Shown here one piece after another: positions 1 to 9,228 of a stretch of 64,000 nucleotides of DNA. Each line of letters starts with the position of its first letter. Within the stretch, counting starts at the first letter, position 1. Under the pieces are notes generated by a model. It had not been told where the DNA came from. It did not search any database and saw only the letters and a program-made list of their open reading frames with translations. The position numbers and the translations under genes are program-made. The DNA comes from Gordonia paraffinivorans NBRC 108238 (GTDB lineage: Bacteria; Actinomycetota; Actinomycetes; Mycobacteriales; Mycobacteriaceae): contig NZ_BAOQ01000008.1 in NCBI RefSeq assembly GCF_000344155.1, positions 1-64,000 on the forward strand, in the 5' to 3' direction.

Positions 1-2
1 GT

Positions 3-665
3 CTAGCCGATGCCGCGGCACTGCTCGGGGGTCTTGCCCGTCGCCGTGAAGACCACGCGCCGCCCGATGAGGACGGCGTGGTCGGCGAAACGCTCGTAGT
101 AGCGGCCGAGCAGGGTCACGTCGACCGCGGCCGCGACCCCGTGCTGCCACTCGCGGTCCATCAGGACGGTGAACAGGTGGCGATGCAGGTCGTCCATCGC
201 ATCATCGTCCTCCTGCAGCCGCAGCGCCGCCTGCGGGTCGCGGGTGACCAACACCTCGTGGGCGCTCTTGGCGAGTGCGACGGCCAGTCGACCCATCTCG
301 GCGAAGTAGCCGTTGACCTCTTCGGGAAGTGCCTTCGCCGGGTGCCGGCGTCGTGCGACCTTCGCGACGTGCAGCGCCAGCGCACCCATGCGGTCGGCGT
401 CGGCGACGATCTGGAAACCGCTGACCACCCCGCGCAGATCGCCCGCGACCGGCGCCTGCAGGGCGAGCAGGGCGAAGGACTGTTCCTCGGCGCGCGCCGA
501 CAGCTGCGTCATACGCTCGCTGTCGCTGATCACCTCCTCGGCGATGGTGAGATCGGCCTGGAGCAGCGCCTGCGTGGCACGCGCCATCGCGACCCCTGCG
601 AGCTCGCACATCTCGCCTAGGACGGCGGTCAGCGCTTCGAGTTGCTCTTGGTAGGCGGTACGCAT
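3..665 (-). CDS. phoU: Phosphate-transport regulator PhoU
   Basis: A 220-residue protein that is mostly helical and has the two-fold PhoU repeat, with the conserved segments [13 protein letters not shown] and YYERFADHA near residues 68 and 193. PhoU proteins are cytoplasmic metal-binding helical-bundle proteins that damp signalling from the Pst phosphate transporter to the PhoR-type sensor kinase. The ATG at 663-665 gives the family's usual length; an in-frame extension to 731 would add an unlikely arginine-rich leader. It follows the LCP gene on the same strand after 94 bases. No pst or phoPR gene is in the window, so the partner is inferred from the family. Confidence 0.93.
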   Translation of the reverse strand: MRTAYQEQLEALTAVLGEMCELAGVAMARATQALLQADLTIAEEVISDSERMTQLSARAEEQSFALLALQAPVAGDLRGVVSGFQIVADADRMGALALHVAKVARRRHPAKALPEEVNGYFAEMGRLAVALAKSAHEVLVTRDPQAALRLQEDDDAMDDLHRHLFTVLMDREWQHGVAAAVDVTLLGRYYERFADHAVLIGRRVVFTATGKTPEQCRGIG

Positions 666-759
666 GACGCTCAGGATACGTGACCTCGATGAACGCGGGA
701 TGAACGTCCGGTGCCCGCGGATCGACATCACGCGGCCGGAGTCGAGACGGCGCCTGCCG

Positions 760-3048
760 CTAGGTGCAGGTCGTGTCGCCGGCGTTGGTGACCGCGAGGT
801 CGTTGGGCAGGTCGCCGGTGTTCTCCGCCGGTGCGAGCTGTTCGACGTTGATCGTCGCGCCGGTGTCGGGAACCGCGCCCAGATCGCCGCCGAAGTCCGA
901 GCCGAGGATCACCTCGACACCAGACTTCACCGTCCGGTCGAACTGGATCTCGGCGCCCGGGAACATCTTGGCCAGCGTCGCGGCCGCCGCCTGCTGGCCG
1001 ACGCCGTAACGGACGACGGTGTCGTCGCGGTTCTCCGACGCATCGGCGACGCCGCGCACGTCGAAGCCGTAGGGCGTCAGACGGTCGGAGACCTCGGAGG
1101 CGAGGCCGGCGGTCGAGGTGCCGTTGAGCACCCGGACGCCCACATTCGCAGGGTTCTGCGCGGTCGCGGTGATCTGGCCGACGGTGTCGGTCGAGCTCTT
1201 GCGCGACGGGCCGGCCGGGGCCTTCGACGTGGTGGCCTTCGACGACGGTGCCTTGGACGGCGGGGTCTTCTCGGCCTTCTTCTCACCCGGCAGCGGCAGG
1301 TCGTCGATGATCGCGTTGAAGATGGCGTCGATGTCGTCGGTGCGCGGGATCTCGTTGTTCTGCCCGTCCTCCGAGGTGCCGGAGGTCGGGATGGTCAGGA
1401 AGGTGACCCGCCCGGCGTCGATGCCCTGCATCGACTCGGCGAGATCGATCAGCGACTGCGTGTCCACGCCGTCGACGTAGCTGTACTCGATGAAGGTGTT
1501 GACGATGCTGTTGAGCTTGTTCGGGTTCTTGAGCACGTCGCCCGACAGCGTCGACCGCAGCAGCGACGACATGAACAGCTGCTGGCGCTTGATGCGGCCG
1601 TAGTCGCCGTTGCCCTCGGTGGCGATGTTGCGGGCGCGGACGTAGTTGAGCGCGCGGCGTCCGGTCAGCTTCTGCTTGCCGGGCTTGCGCAGGATGTGCC
1701 CGATCTCGTAGTCGTACAGCGGAACGGGCGAGCAGACCTCCACGCCGCCGATGGCACGGACCACCTTCTCGAACCCGTAGAAGTCCATCCCGATGAAGTG
1801 GTTGATGTTCAGGCCGCTCATCTGCGTGATCACGCGGACCAGGCACTGCGGCCCGCCGTAGAAGTAGACGCTGTTGAGCTTGACGTTGTCCTCGGCCGGC
1901 ATCTCCTCGCCGTACTTGCCGGTCTCGTTGTCCCACGAGTTGCACTCGGGACGATCCACCTGCAGGTCGCGCGGGAACGAGACCGCCACGACGCGCTCGC
2001 GGTTGGCCGGCACGTTCACCAGGATGACGGTGTCCGACCGGGCGCCCTCGGCGTCGGCGGTGGTGCCCGCGCCGACCTTCGAGTTCTGGCCGCCGCGTGT
2101 GTCGGTGCCGACGATCAGATAGGTCTCGTCGCCGGTCTGCGCATCCTTGTTGCGGATGTTCTTGTCCTCGGGGTCGACGGCGGTGACGTTGCGCCAGTTG
2201 CCGTTCCACGACTTCAGGTAGCCCCAGACGAAACCGGTGCCGACCAGCGCGGTGACGCAGGCGAGCGCCACCAGGACCCGGCCGGTGGCGGTGGTCTTGC
2301 GGAGGAGCGAACGCTTGCGGTCCTCGCGCGGGGGGTCGAGGCGCCGCGGCCCTGACCGCAGGTTCAGCGGGCCCGTCAGGTCCGGGGTGGGCTCCAGCGG
2401 TTCGCGCGGGACCTTCGGTGCGGGCGGCGTGGGGGTGGTTCCGGACGGGACCGGTTCGGCCGGGATCGGCGCGTCCTGCGCGCGGGACTCCTCGATGGCG
2501 CGCTGCGCGGTCGCGCGGTCGGACAGATCGGGCGGGGTCTCACCGGACGAGGAGATCGTCGGGATCTTCTGGGTGACCTCGTTGTCGAAGCGGTGGACCT
2601 CGGTGGGCCGGTCGTCGGCGGCGGGCTGGCGGGGGTCGCGACGCGGGGTCGGACGGTCGCCGGGGCCGGACGCCGACGGGGTGAAGCGCCGCGAGCGCCC
2701 GCGCGTGACCGGGGGGTTCGGGACATTGGGACGGCGTGGGCGCTCGGTTGCGCGCGGGGCGCCTGCGTCGCCGGCCTGGGCGGCTCCCTCGGCCTCCATC
2801 TGCTCCATCAGCTCGCGGACGGTCAGACGGGTGCGGCCGCGGACGAAGCGGTCGGTGGACCGGGGCTCGCGCAGGCTCGCATGCGCACTTGCGCCGGGCG
2901 TCTGGGTGCCGGTGCCCTGGGCGTTCGGGTCGATCCGGGGACGGCGGTCGTTGCCATCACTCGGACGTGCGGCACGACGGCCTCGCCGAGACCTGTTGGT
3001 CCCGTCGGCCGCGTCCGGTTCGTCCGGTCCCGATGTCCAACGACTCAA
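760..3048 (-). CDS. LytR-CpsA-Psr family cell-wall glycopolymer ligase with LytR C-terminal domain
   Basis: A cell-envelope enzyme of the LCP family, which transfers polyprenyl-phosphate-linked glycopolymers (arabinogalactan in mycolic-acid bacteria) onto peptidoglycan. A long, arginine- and proline-rich cytoplasmic region of about 255 residues precedes one membrane helix (about 257-277). The extracellular LCP domain follows, with [10 protein letters not shown], the PRDL segment and the [10 protein letters not shown] segment that holds conserved arginines. A linker rich in Lys, Ser and Ala leads to a LytR_C domain beginning at [16 protein letters not shown] chose TTG at 3046-3048 because GAGGA sits 7 bases upstream; a GTG at 3087 lacks a visible ribosome site and would add 13 residues. 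The product is 762 residues, longer than typical LCP proteins because of the N-terminal tail, a plausible kinase target. Confidence 0.9.
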   Translation of the reverse strand: MSRWTSGPDEPDAADGTNRSRRGRRAARPSDGNDRRPRIDPNAQGTGTQTPGASAHASLREPRSTDRFVRGRTRLTVRELMEQMEAEGAAQAGDAGAPRATERPRRPNVPNPPVTRGRSRRFTPSASGPGDRPTPRRDPRQPAADDRPTEVHRFDNEVTQKIPTISSSGETPPDLSDRATAQRAIEESRAQDAPIPAEPVPSGTTPTPPAPKVPREPLEPTPDLTGPLNLRSGPRRLDPPREDRKRSLLRKTTATGRVLVALACVTALVGTGFVWGYLKSWNGNWRNVTAVDPEDKNIRNKDAQTGDETYLIVGTDTRGGQNSKVGAGTTADAEGARSDTVILVNVPANRERVVAVSFPRDLQVDRPECNSWDNETGKYGEEMPAEDNVKLNSVYFYGGPQCLVRVITQMSGLNINHFIGMDFYGFEKVVRAIGGVEVCSPVPLYDYEIGHILRKPGKQKLTGRRALNYVRARNIATEGNGDYGRIKRQQLFMSSLLRSTLSGDVLKNPNKLNSIVNTFIEYSYVDGVDTQSLIDLAESMQGIDAGRVTFLTIPTSGTSEDGQNNEIPRTDDIDAIFNAIIDDLPLPGEKKAEKTPPSKAPSSKATTSKAPAGPSRKSSTDTVGQITATAQNPANVGVRVLNGTSTAGLASEVSDRLTPYGFDVRGVADASENRDDTVVRYGVGQQAAAATLAKMFPGAEIQFDRTVKSGVEVILGSDFGGDLGAVPDTGATINVEQLAPAENTGDLPNDLAVTNAGDTTCT

Positions 3049-3224
3049 TGCACGTTCCTCATGCCCCGAGGCTCGATGGCGCGTCACCGCACGTCGGGGC
3101 TGTGCGTGGCGGCGGGCGCAGGACTGCGTGGACCCGGTGGCCGGGACCTCCGCGCCATACTACTGATCACACCTGAGAAGAGGCCTCAGCCAGATGCGCG
3201 TTGTGACGGTTTTCGCAGATCGTT

Positions 3225-4463
3225 TCAGCCGCCGGAGTGCATGACCTCGGCGCCGGCGGGAACGACGTCCTCGTACGGGTCGTCGAGCCAGCCCTCGGGC
3301 AGCGCGACCTTGGCCGGGGAACCCTGGCGGCCGCGCGGGCCGTGCCCGTCCCGGGGGAACGGGGCGTCGGCGGGGAGTTCGGCGAGCAGTTCGCGCAGTT
3401 CGTCGACGCTCTTGACCAGCGCCATCCGGCGGCGGACCTCCGAGCCGGCGGGGAAGCCGCGCAGGTACCACGCGACGTGCTTGCGGATCTCGCGGCAGCC
3501 CTTGTCCTCGCCGTGGTGCTCGACGAGGAGCTCGCAGTGCCGGACCATGATCTCGGCGACCTCGCCGAGATTCGGGGGCTCAGGGGCGGCGAGGCCGTTC
3601 AGCTCGGCGGCCAGCTCGGCGAACAGCCACGGCCGGCCGAGGCAGCCGCGGCCGACGACGACGCCGTCGCATCCGGTCTGCCTCATCATCGCCACCGCGT
3701 CGGCGGGTTCGAAGATGTCGCCGTTGCCGAGCACCGGCACCGAGGTCACGTGCTCCTTCAGCCTGGCGATCTCGTCCCAGTCGGCCTGCCCCGAGTACCG
3801 CTGCGAGGCGGTGCGCGCATGCAGCGCGACCGCGGCTGCGCCCTCCTCGGCGGCGATCCGGCCCGCGTCGAGATGGGTGCGGTGTTCGTCGTCGATGCCG
3901 ATGCGGAACTTGACCGTCACCGGGATGTCGGTGCCCTCCGTCGCCCGCACCGCGGCGGCGACGATCTTGCGGAAGAGGGTCCGCTTGTAGGGGATGGCCG
4001 AGCCGCCGCCCTTGCGGGTGACCTTCGGGACCGGGCAGCCGAAGTTCATGTCGATGTGATCGGCGAGGTTCTCCTCGACGATCATCTTGGCCGCCTCGTA
4101 GGTCCACTTGGGATCGACCGTGTACAGCTGCATCGACCGCGGGTTCTCGTCCGGGCCGAAGGTGGTCATGTGCATCGTCACCGGGTGGCGCTCCACCAGG
4201 GCCCGCGCGGTCACCATCTCGCAGACGTACAGGCCCGACACGGTGCCGGTGCGCGCGAGTTCGAGTTCACGGCACAGGGTGCGGAACGCGACGTTGGTGA
4301 CGCCGGCCATCGGCGCGAGCACCACGGGACTGGCCAGTTCGATCGACCCGATGCGCAGCTTCTCGGTGGTGATGGCGCCGGTGGCCGGGGTTTCGGTGGG
4401 ATGCAGCGAACCGGCGCCCTCGGAGTCCGAAGGCGCCGGTCGGCTGGAGACGGTCGTGCTCAG
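3225..4463 (-). CDS. dusB: tRNA-dihydrouridine synthase (DusB type)
   Basis: A flavin enzyme that reduces uridine to dihydrouridine in the tRNA D-loop. It shows the FMN-binding N-terminus LASPVVLAPMAGVTNVAF, the catalytic cysteine in NFGCPVPKV, and GNGDIF and VVVGRGCLGRPWLF in the C-terminal half of the barrel. The start is a puzzle: no ATG, GTG or TTG lies in frame between the stop of the upstream desaturase gene and the conserved core. The best candidates are CTG at 4461-4463, overlapping the upstream TGA, or ATC at 4464-4466, with GGGAG 8-11 bases before them. The coordinates use the CTG. Translation is probably coupled to the desaturase gene. Confidence 0.9.
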   Translation of the reverse strand: MSTTVSSRPAPSDSEGAGSLHPTETPATGAITTEKLRIGSIELASPVVLAPMAGVTNVAFRTLCRELELARTGTVSGLYVCEMVTARALVERHPVTMHMTTFGPDENPRSMQLYTVDPKWTYEAAKMIVEENLADHIDMNFGCPVPKVTRKGGGSAIPYKRTLFRKIVAAAVRATEGTDIPVTVKFRIGIDDEHRTHLDAGRIAAEEGAAAVALHARTASQRYSGQADWDEIARLKEHVTSVPVLGNGDIFEPADAVAMMRQTGCDGVVVGRGCLGRPWLFAELAAELNGLAAPEPPNLGEVAEIMVRHCELLVEHHGEDKGCREIRKHVAWYLRGFPAGSEVRRRMALVKSVDELRELLAELPADAPFPRDGHGPRGRQGSPAKVALPEGWLDDPYEDVVPAGAEVMHSGG

Positions 4464-5452
4464 GATGCCTGCTGCTCCCGCTTCTTGGCCTCGCGGGCGA
4501 GCGAACGGTCGCGCATCTCCTCGAAGCGGATCGTGTCCTTCTCGAGCTGCTCGAGGAAGGCGGCGAGCTCCTCTCGGGTCTTCTCGCCCTCGGAGGTGAA
4601 GTCGTCGCGCTCGAAGACCTTCCACTTGCGCAGGACCGGCATGACGACCTCTTCGAGGTGCTGGCGCAGGTCGTAGATCCCGTGCTTGGCCATGAGGACG
4701 CCGTGGCGGCGGAAGTTCGGCATGCCGGCGCCGGGCATCTGGAAGTTGGTGACGATGTCGGTGACCGCGCGCAGCGTCTGGTCGGGCGCGATGTCGAAGC
4801 CCGCACCGCAGATGTTGCGGTAGAAGATCATGTGCAGGTTCTCGTCGGCGGCGATGCGCTGCAGCATCTTGTCGGCGACCGGATCGTTGCAGGCCTTGCC
4901 CGTGTTGCGGTGGCTGACGCGGGTGGCGAGCTCCTGGAAGGTCACGTACGCGACCGAGTGCAGCAGACCGAGGTCGTCGGCGTGCTCCTCGAGTTCGTCG
5001 ACGCGTCCGGCGGCGGCGAGCATCGGGTCGTAGCCGTTGGTCATGTGGATCATCCGCGCCTCTTCGAGGGCGACCGGATCGACGCCGCGGGTGACGACGA
5101 GGTAGTCGCGCATGACGATGCCGTGGCGGTTCTCCTCGGCCGTCCAGCGACCCACCCAGTGGCCCCAGGCGGAGTCCATCGAGAAGTTGTCGGCGATGAC
5201 CCGGTGGTACGAGGGCAGGTTGTCCTCGGTCAGCAGGTTCGTGATCATCGCGGCCTTGGCCACGTCGGAGAGCTCCGACTGCTCGGGGTCGTAGTCGACG
5301 CCGCCGAGGGCGGCGAAGTTGCGGCCCTCGTCCCACGGGACGTAGTCGTGCGGGTTCCAGTCCTTCGCGATCTTGAGGTGACGGTTGACGTTCTCCTCCG
5401 CGACGGGCTCGAGCTCCTTGAGAAGCTCGAGTTGCGTCAGCAGCCGTGCCAT
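4460..5452 (-). CDS. desA: Acyl-ACP desaturase, DesA1-like di-iron enzyme
   Basis: A 330-residue soluble di-iron desaturase that introduces a double bond into an acyl chain on acyl carrier protein; in mycobacteria the DesA1/DesA2 members act on mycolic-acid precursors. The two iron-binding motifs are intact: EENRH at 106-110 and DENLH at 203-207, with a further metal glutamate at E76 in LTEDNLPSYH. The N-terminus LELLKELEPV closely resembles mycobacterial DesA1 as I remember it. The ATG at 5450-5452 has GGAGG 7 bases upstream; a longer reading to 5620 would add an arginine-rich stretch unlike the family. It is upstream of, and just overlaps, dusB. Confidence 0.93.
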   Translation of the reverse strand: MARLLTQLELLKELEPVAEENVNRHLKIAKDWNPHDYVPWDEGRNFAALGGVDYDPEQSELSDVAKAAMITNLLTEDNLPSYHRVIADNFSMDSAWGHWVGRWTAEENRHGIVMRDYLVVTRGVDPVALEEARMIHMTNGYDPMLAAAGRVDELEEHADDLGLLHSVAYVTFQELATRVSHRNTGKACNDPVADKMLQRIAADENLHMIFYRNICGAGFDIAPDQTLRAVTDIVTNFQMPGAGMPNFRRHGVLMAKHGIYDLRQHLEEVVMPVLRKWKVFERDDFTSEGEKTREELAAFLEQLEKDTIRFEEMRDRSLAREAKKREQQAS

Positions 5453-5798
5453 AGATGTCCTCCGAACGGTGTCCGCGTATGTCGTACGTGTCTCGTCAAT
5501 GTGTCTCCACGGTCGCGGCGTCGCCGACGTGCGGAGAGAGCCCCGACGTCGTCGGGACGTGCGGTCCCGACTCGGCGAACCGTGGGGCGCCGGACCTTGC
5601 CAGGCCGAATCTGACGCCACTGGTCAAAGCTCTAGCCTACGGCACCGAAGGTTCTGTCCCAAGTCCGTCGGCATGGCTGTCGCGCCCGCGCAGTCCCGAT
5701 GTTACTGCCGCTCTCAGTGGCCTGCGTCACGTCCTGCGGGCGGTCCGACCAGGGAGGTCCTGGCGGCCGCGGCGTCGGGGGACCGGGGCGCGTGCAGG
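5453..5798. other. 346-base non-coding stretch, desA leader
   Basis: No convincing gene on either strand. It contains the minus-strand promoter region and leader of desA. The only structure noticed is an 8-bp perfect stem at 5551-5571 (GTCGGGAC, 5-base loop, GTCCCGAC) about 100 bases before the desA start, which could fold in the leader RNA. No known operator was recognised. Confidence 0.5.
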
Positions 5799-6329
5799 TC
5801 AGCGGCGACGGGCGAACATCGCGCCGGTGGTCTCCATCCACGCGGCGGCGGCCTCGTCGAGCCGACCGTGTTCGCGGGCCTTCTCACACCACCGCATCGC
5901 CGCCCGCCCGAACTCCAGCGGGTTGTAGACGTCCTCCTCGCGGCTCCACAGCCCGTCCCCGGCATAGGTGAGGATCGTGATGTTGGTGGCGGTGATCACG
6001 CTGCCGTCCCCGGGGTCGCGCATGGGGTTGTCGACCTCGCAGATCACGCGGCCGGTCGGGGCGTCGACCACGTGCCACAACGACGGGAAACCCGTCATGT
6101 GGCTGCCGGGGAACGCGGTCATCGTCTTCCACGCCCAGGCGCGGATCTCCTCGCGACCCTTGAGGGTTCCCAGCGCATGCTCGACGAAGTCGGCATCGAC
6201 CGTGAACAGGTCGGCGTAGCGGTCCCAGTCGCCGGTCTCGGCGACCTCGGCCACCGTGCGCTGGAACCGGGCGAACGCCTCGTCGAGCTCGGCGGCGGTG
6301 AACGTCTGCTGATTCTCGGTGGATTCCAT
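5799..6329 (-). CDS. SnoaL / NTF2-like fold protein
   Basis: A 176-residue cytoplasmic protein with the SnoaL-like (NTF2-superfamily) pattern: an N-terminal helix with ARFQRTVAEVAETGDWDRYA, then DLFTVDADFVEH and YAGDGLWSREEDVYNP. Members are small cone-shaped barrels that act as isomerases, cyclases or hydratases, or have unknown roles, so the substrate cannot be assigned. The start is the ATG at 6327-6329. It is divergent from the kinase gene with about 120 bases between the starts, so the two may share a control region. No partner enzyme is adjacent. Confidence 0.8.
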   Translation of the reverse strand: MESTENQQTFTAAELDEAFARFQRTVAEVAETGDWDRYADLFTVDADFVEHALGTLKGREEIRAWAWKTMTAFPGSHMTGFPSLWHVVDAPTGRVICEVDNPMRDPGDGSVITATNITILTYAGDGLWSREEDVYNPLEFGRAAMRWCEKAREHGRLDEAAAAWMETTGAMFARRR

Positions 6330-6451
6330 CGGGGCCGATCCTATGGACCGGACCGGTGTCCTCGTCCGGTTTTCGGCGGACTCGGTAGCATTTGCGGCCT
6401 ACGCAACTGCCGCACCGGCAAATAACACCCGGGGATATCGGTGAGGACGTC

Positions 6452-8281
6452 ATGTACCAGGTAGGAGACCTGATCGCGGGCTACCGGGTTCTCGACGTGC
6501 TCGGGCGCGGGGGCATGGGGGACGTGTACAAGGCGGCCCATCCGCGGCTGCCGCGCGCCGACGCGCTCAAGGTCCTGCGGTCGGCCCATGCGACCGACCC
6601 GGTGTTCCGGGCCCGTTTCGAGCGGGAGGCCGACGTCGTCGCGCCGTTGAACCACCCCAATGTCGTCGCGGTGTACGACCGCGGTGTGTTCGACGACCAG
6701 CTGTGGATCGCGATGGAGTACGTCCCCGGCACCGACGCCGCCCGGATGCTGGCCGCCGACGCCCCGCTCGAGCCGCATCTGGCCTGCCTGATCGTCTCGG
6801 GCGCGGCCGCCGGTCTCGACGCCGCGCACCGCCGCGGCATCATGCATCGCGACATCAAACCGGCGAACATCCTCGTCACCCCGGGCGCCGCCGATGCCGC
6901 GGCGCCGAGCGGGTTCTTCGTCCCCGACGCGGTGAAGGTCACCGACTTCGGCATCGCGCAGGTGATCGACGAGGTGACCAACCTGACCGGCGACGGCATC
7001 ACGATCGGCACGATGCACTACGCGTCGCCCGAGCAGATCGAGGGACGCCGGGTGGACGCCCGCAGCGACATCTACTCGTTGGGTGCGACGGCCTTCGAAC
7101 TGCTCACCGGCGCACCGCCGTTCGAGGCAACCTCGTTGCACGGGCTGATGACCGCGCACCTCCGCGAGGACCCGCCGGCGGCCACGAGCCGCAACGGGGC
7201 CCTGCCGCCGGGGGTCGACGCGGTGCTGGCCAGGGCGCTGGCCAAGGACCCCGACGACCGGTACCCGAGCGCCGGGGAGTTCGCCCGCGCGCTCGAGGAC
7301 GCCTTCGACAACCGGCAGACGCTCGCCGGGTCCGTGCCGGACCAGGATGGGTTCGGGGCCCGGGACACCGCGACTCCCTCCGATCCGGTGGCCTGGCCGT
7401 CGCCCGCACCCGGAGCCGTGGGCACCTCCCCCGAGACCCTGCACGGATGGACACCGGTCGACGCCGCGGAGACCACGGTGCCGGTGCGACGGCGCGCGGG
7501 GAAGATGATGGCCGCCGGGGTCGCCGCGGTGGTGCTCGCCGCGGTCATCGGGGCCGGCGCGGGGGTCCTGCGCACCTCGACGGAGGGGCTGGAGACGCCG
7601 AACCCGCCGGACGCCGAGGTCACCACCTCCGCGGTCGAGCTGTCGTGGGGGCGTGTCGACGAGGCCACCAATTACGTCGTCACCCAGAACGACCAGGTGA
7701 TCTACTCCGGCCCGGACACGAGGTTCTCCGCGCCCCGGCCCATCCCGGGCACGTACACGTATCAGGTGGCGGCGCAGGCCCCGGACGGACGCACCTCCGA
7801 CTTCTCCGGGAACTCCGGGGCCGTCGACGTCTTCATGACCTGGGGCGAGCTGCAGCCGATCGCCGACGCCTACCACGACCTCATCCCCGCGACGCCGTTG
7901 TCCACCAACGGGTTCGACGGCATGCGGTGCTGGGGCGAGGACGGCGACCTGGCCCTCGGTTCCTCCAAGCGCACCATCTGGTGCACCCGGTATGCAGACG
8001 AGGAGGACCGGGAGACGGCCTACCAGGTCGTCGTCGACGTGTACGACACCCCGGAAGAGGCCCGGGCCACCGCCGAGCTGACGGCCCGCAACCCCCGGGG
8101 CGCCGCGCACACCACGGCTCAGGGGCATACCGGCACCCTGTACCTGTCCGAGACCGGTGGCCAGGGGAGGGCGATCCTCGCGCAGGACACCGGTGACCGC
8201 GCGCGGTCGGTCGTCTGGGTCGCGGTACCCGGCCGGCCGGCGGCCGCGGCCGCCGATCTCATGAAGAGGCTGCCGATCTGA
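6452..8281 (+). CDS. Transmembrane Ser/Thr protein kinase with extracellular Fn3-like and Cys-pair domain
   Basis: A PknB-type eukaryotic-like kinase of 609 residues. The cytoplasmic kinase domain (about 10-285) has GRGGMGDVY (G-loop), K40 in ALKVL, the catalytic loop HRDIKPAN at 132-139 and DFG at 165-167. A proline/alanine linker (290-345) leads to one membrane helix (about 353-373). Outside lies a fibronectin-III-like unit (about 394-460, ELSWGRVDEATNYVV) and a C-terminal domain with C493 and C511 that probably form a disulphide. There are no PASTA repeats, so muropeptide sensing of the PknB kind is not indicated. The ATG at 6452 follows GAGGA by a short spacer. The stop overlaps the next start by one base (TGATG), implying coupled translation. 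Confidence 0.93.
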   Translation: MYQVGDLIAGYRVLDVLGRGGMGDVYKAAHPRLPRADALKVLRSAHATDPVFRARFEREADVVAPLNHPNVVAVYDRGVFDDQLWIAMEYVPGTDAARMLAADAPLEPHLACLIVSGAAAGLDAAHRRGIMHRDIKPANILVTPGAADAAAPSGFFVPDAVKVTDFGIAQVIDEVTNLTGDGITIGTMHYASPEQIEGRRVDARSDIYSLGATAFELLTGAPPFEATSLHGLMTAHLREDPPAATSRNGALPPGVDAVLARALAKDPDDRYPSAGEFARALEDAFDNRQTLAGSVPDQDGFGARDTATPSDPVAWPSPAPGAVGTSPETLHGWTPVDAAETTVPVRRRAGKMMAAGVAAVVLAAVIGAGAGVLRTSTEGLETPNPPDAEVTTSAVELSWGRVDEATNYVVTQNDQVIYSGPDTRFSAPRPIPGTYTYQVAAQAPDGRTSDFSGNSGAVDVFMTWGELQPIADAYHDLIPATPLSTNGFDGMRCWGEDGDLALGSSKRTIWCTRYADEEDRETAYQVVVDVYDTPEEARATAELTARNPRGAAHTTAQGHTGTLYLSETGGQGRAILAQDTGDRARSVVWVAVPGRPAAAAADLMKRLPI

Positions 8282-9099
8282 TGGCGACCAGGGTCCCGGG
8301 CATCTCCGCCCCGCGGCGCCGTGTCGTCCCGGTATGGGCGGTCGCGCTGGTCGTGGTGGCAGCCCTGCTGGTGGGTGCCGGTGCCTTCCTCTCGGTGCGC
8401 GCCCTCACCGGTGTGGACGTGCCGGATGCTCCACGCGGCCTGCGGCTCGACGAGCGGTCGGGACGGCTCGTGGCGTCGTGGGAACCGGTGTCCGGGGCGT
8501 CGGGTTACCAGCTCGTGCGCGACGACGGCCTGGTCGTCTACCGCGGCGACGAGACCGAGGCCGTGGACGTCGCCGTCCCCGCCGGCGAGCACACCTATCG
8601 GGTGGTGGCCCTGCGCGGCGACGCGAGTTCGCCGCCGAGCGAACCGAAGTCGGTCCGGACCGGCAACGGTTGGGGCGTGTACGCGCCCTTGGTGGCGCAG
8701 TTCCCCGAACTGCTTCCACAGGCCCCCGACGCCGTGGCCGCGTGGAACGACGCCCGCTGCGTGCGCCGGTACTCCGGCGGCCGCGACGAGGTCGGGCCGT
8801 CGGAGACGGGCAACGGTCGGGTGCGCACCGTGTTCGTCGTCCGATGCACGGCCGGTGCGGTCGACCGCCCGTTCGGCGTCTTCTGGTTCGCCTCCAAGGA
8901 TGCCCTCAACGCCGAGTACTCGCGGTCCTCGGCGACCTCGCGCCCCGTCCGGTGGCGACACGGCACCGGTCTCATCGACGAGAACGGTCGCGGGGTATTC
9001 AAGATCACCGACGACCCGGCGCGGGAGCTGGCGATGATCGTCGTGCTCCGGACGCCGGCCCAGGACGTCCTCCGAACGGTCGATTCGATGCCGATCTGA
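8281..9099 (+). CDS. Membrane-anchored Fn3-like protein paralogous to the kinase ectodomain
   Basis: A 272-residue protein with a short arginine-containing N-terminus, one membrane helix (about 17-38), an Fn3-like domain (about 45-120, LVASWEPVSGASGYQLV) and a C-terminal domain with C160 and C189. The order and the motifs (WG-x-A/L-P-L, FPELLP, Trp-Asn then Cys, final DSMPI against KRLPI) match the extracellular half of the kinase encoded just upstream, so I read it as a duplicated sensor domain without a kinase. Start and stop codons of the two genes overlap by one base. A role as ligand co-receptor, decoy or regulator of the kinase is inference; I know of no assigned function. Confidence 0.85.
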   Translation: MATRVPGISAPRRRVVPVWAVALVVVAALLVGAGAFLSVRALTGVDVPDAPRGLRLDERSGRLVASWEPVSGASGYQLVRDDGLVVYRGDETEAVDVAVPAGEHTYRVVALRGDASSPPSEPKSVRTGNGWGVYAPLVAQFPELLPQAPDAVAAWNDARCVRRYSGGRDEVGPSETGNGRVRTVFVVRCTAGAVDRPFGVFWFASKDALNAEYSRSSATSRPVRWRHGTGLIDENGRGVFKITDDPARELAMIVVLRTPAQDVLRTVDSMPI

Positions 9100-9228
9100 G
9101 CCGTTTCCGCAGATCCGGGGACGACCCGGACGTGTGACTGGGACGATCGCACCGCCGGACCCACCCGCGTGCGGCATGATGGCCGTGGGGTTTCCGCGGT
9201 TCCGGCCGGGGGAAGAGAGGTTGGTGCA

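Noticed and set aside
664-2355. Long plus-strand frame opposite the LCP gene
   Set aside because: Shadow of the LCP reading frame; the LCP protein has clear family motifs while the opposite frame has none.
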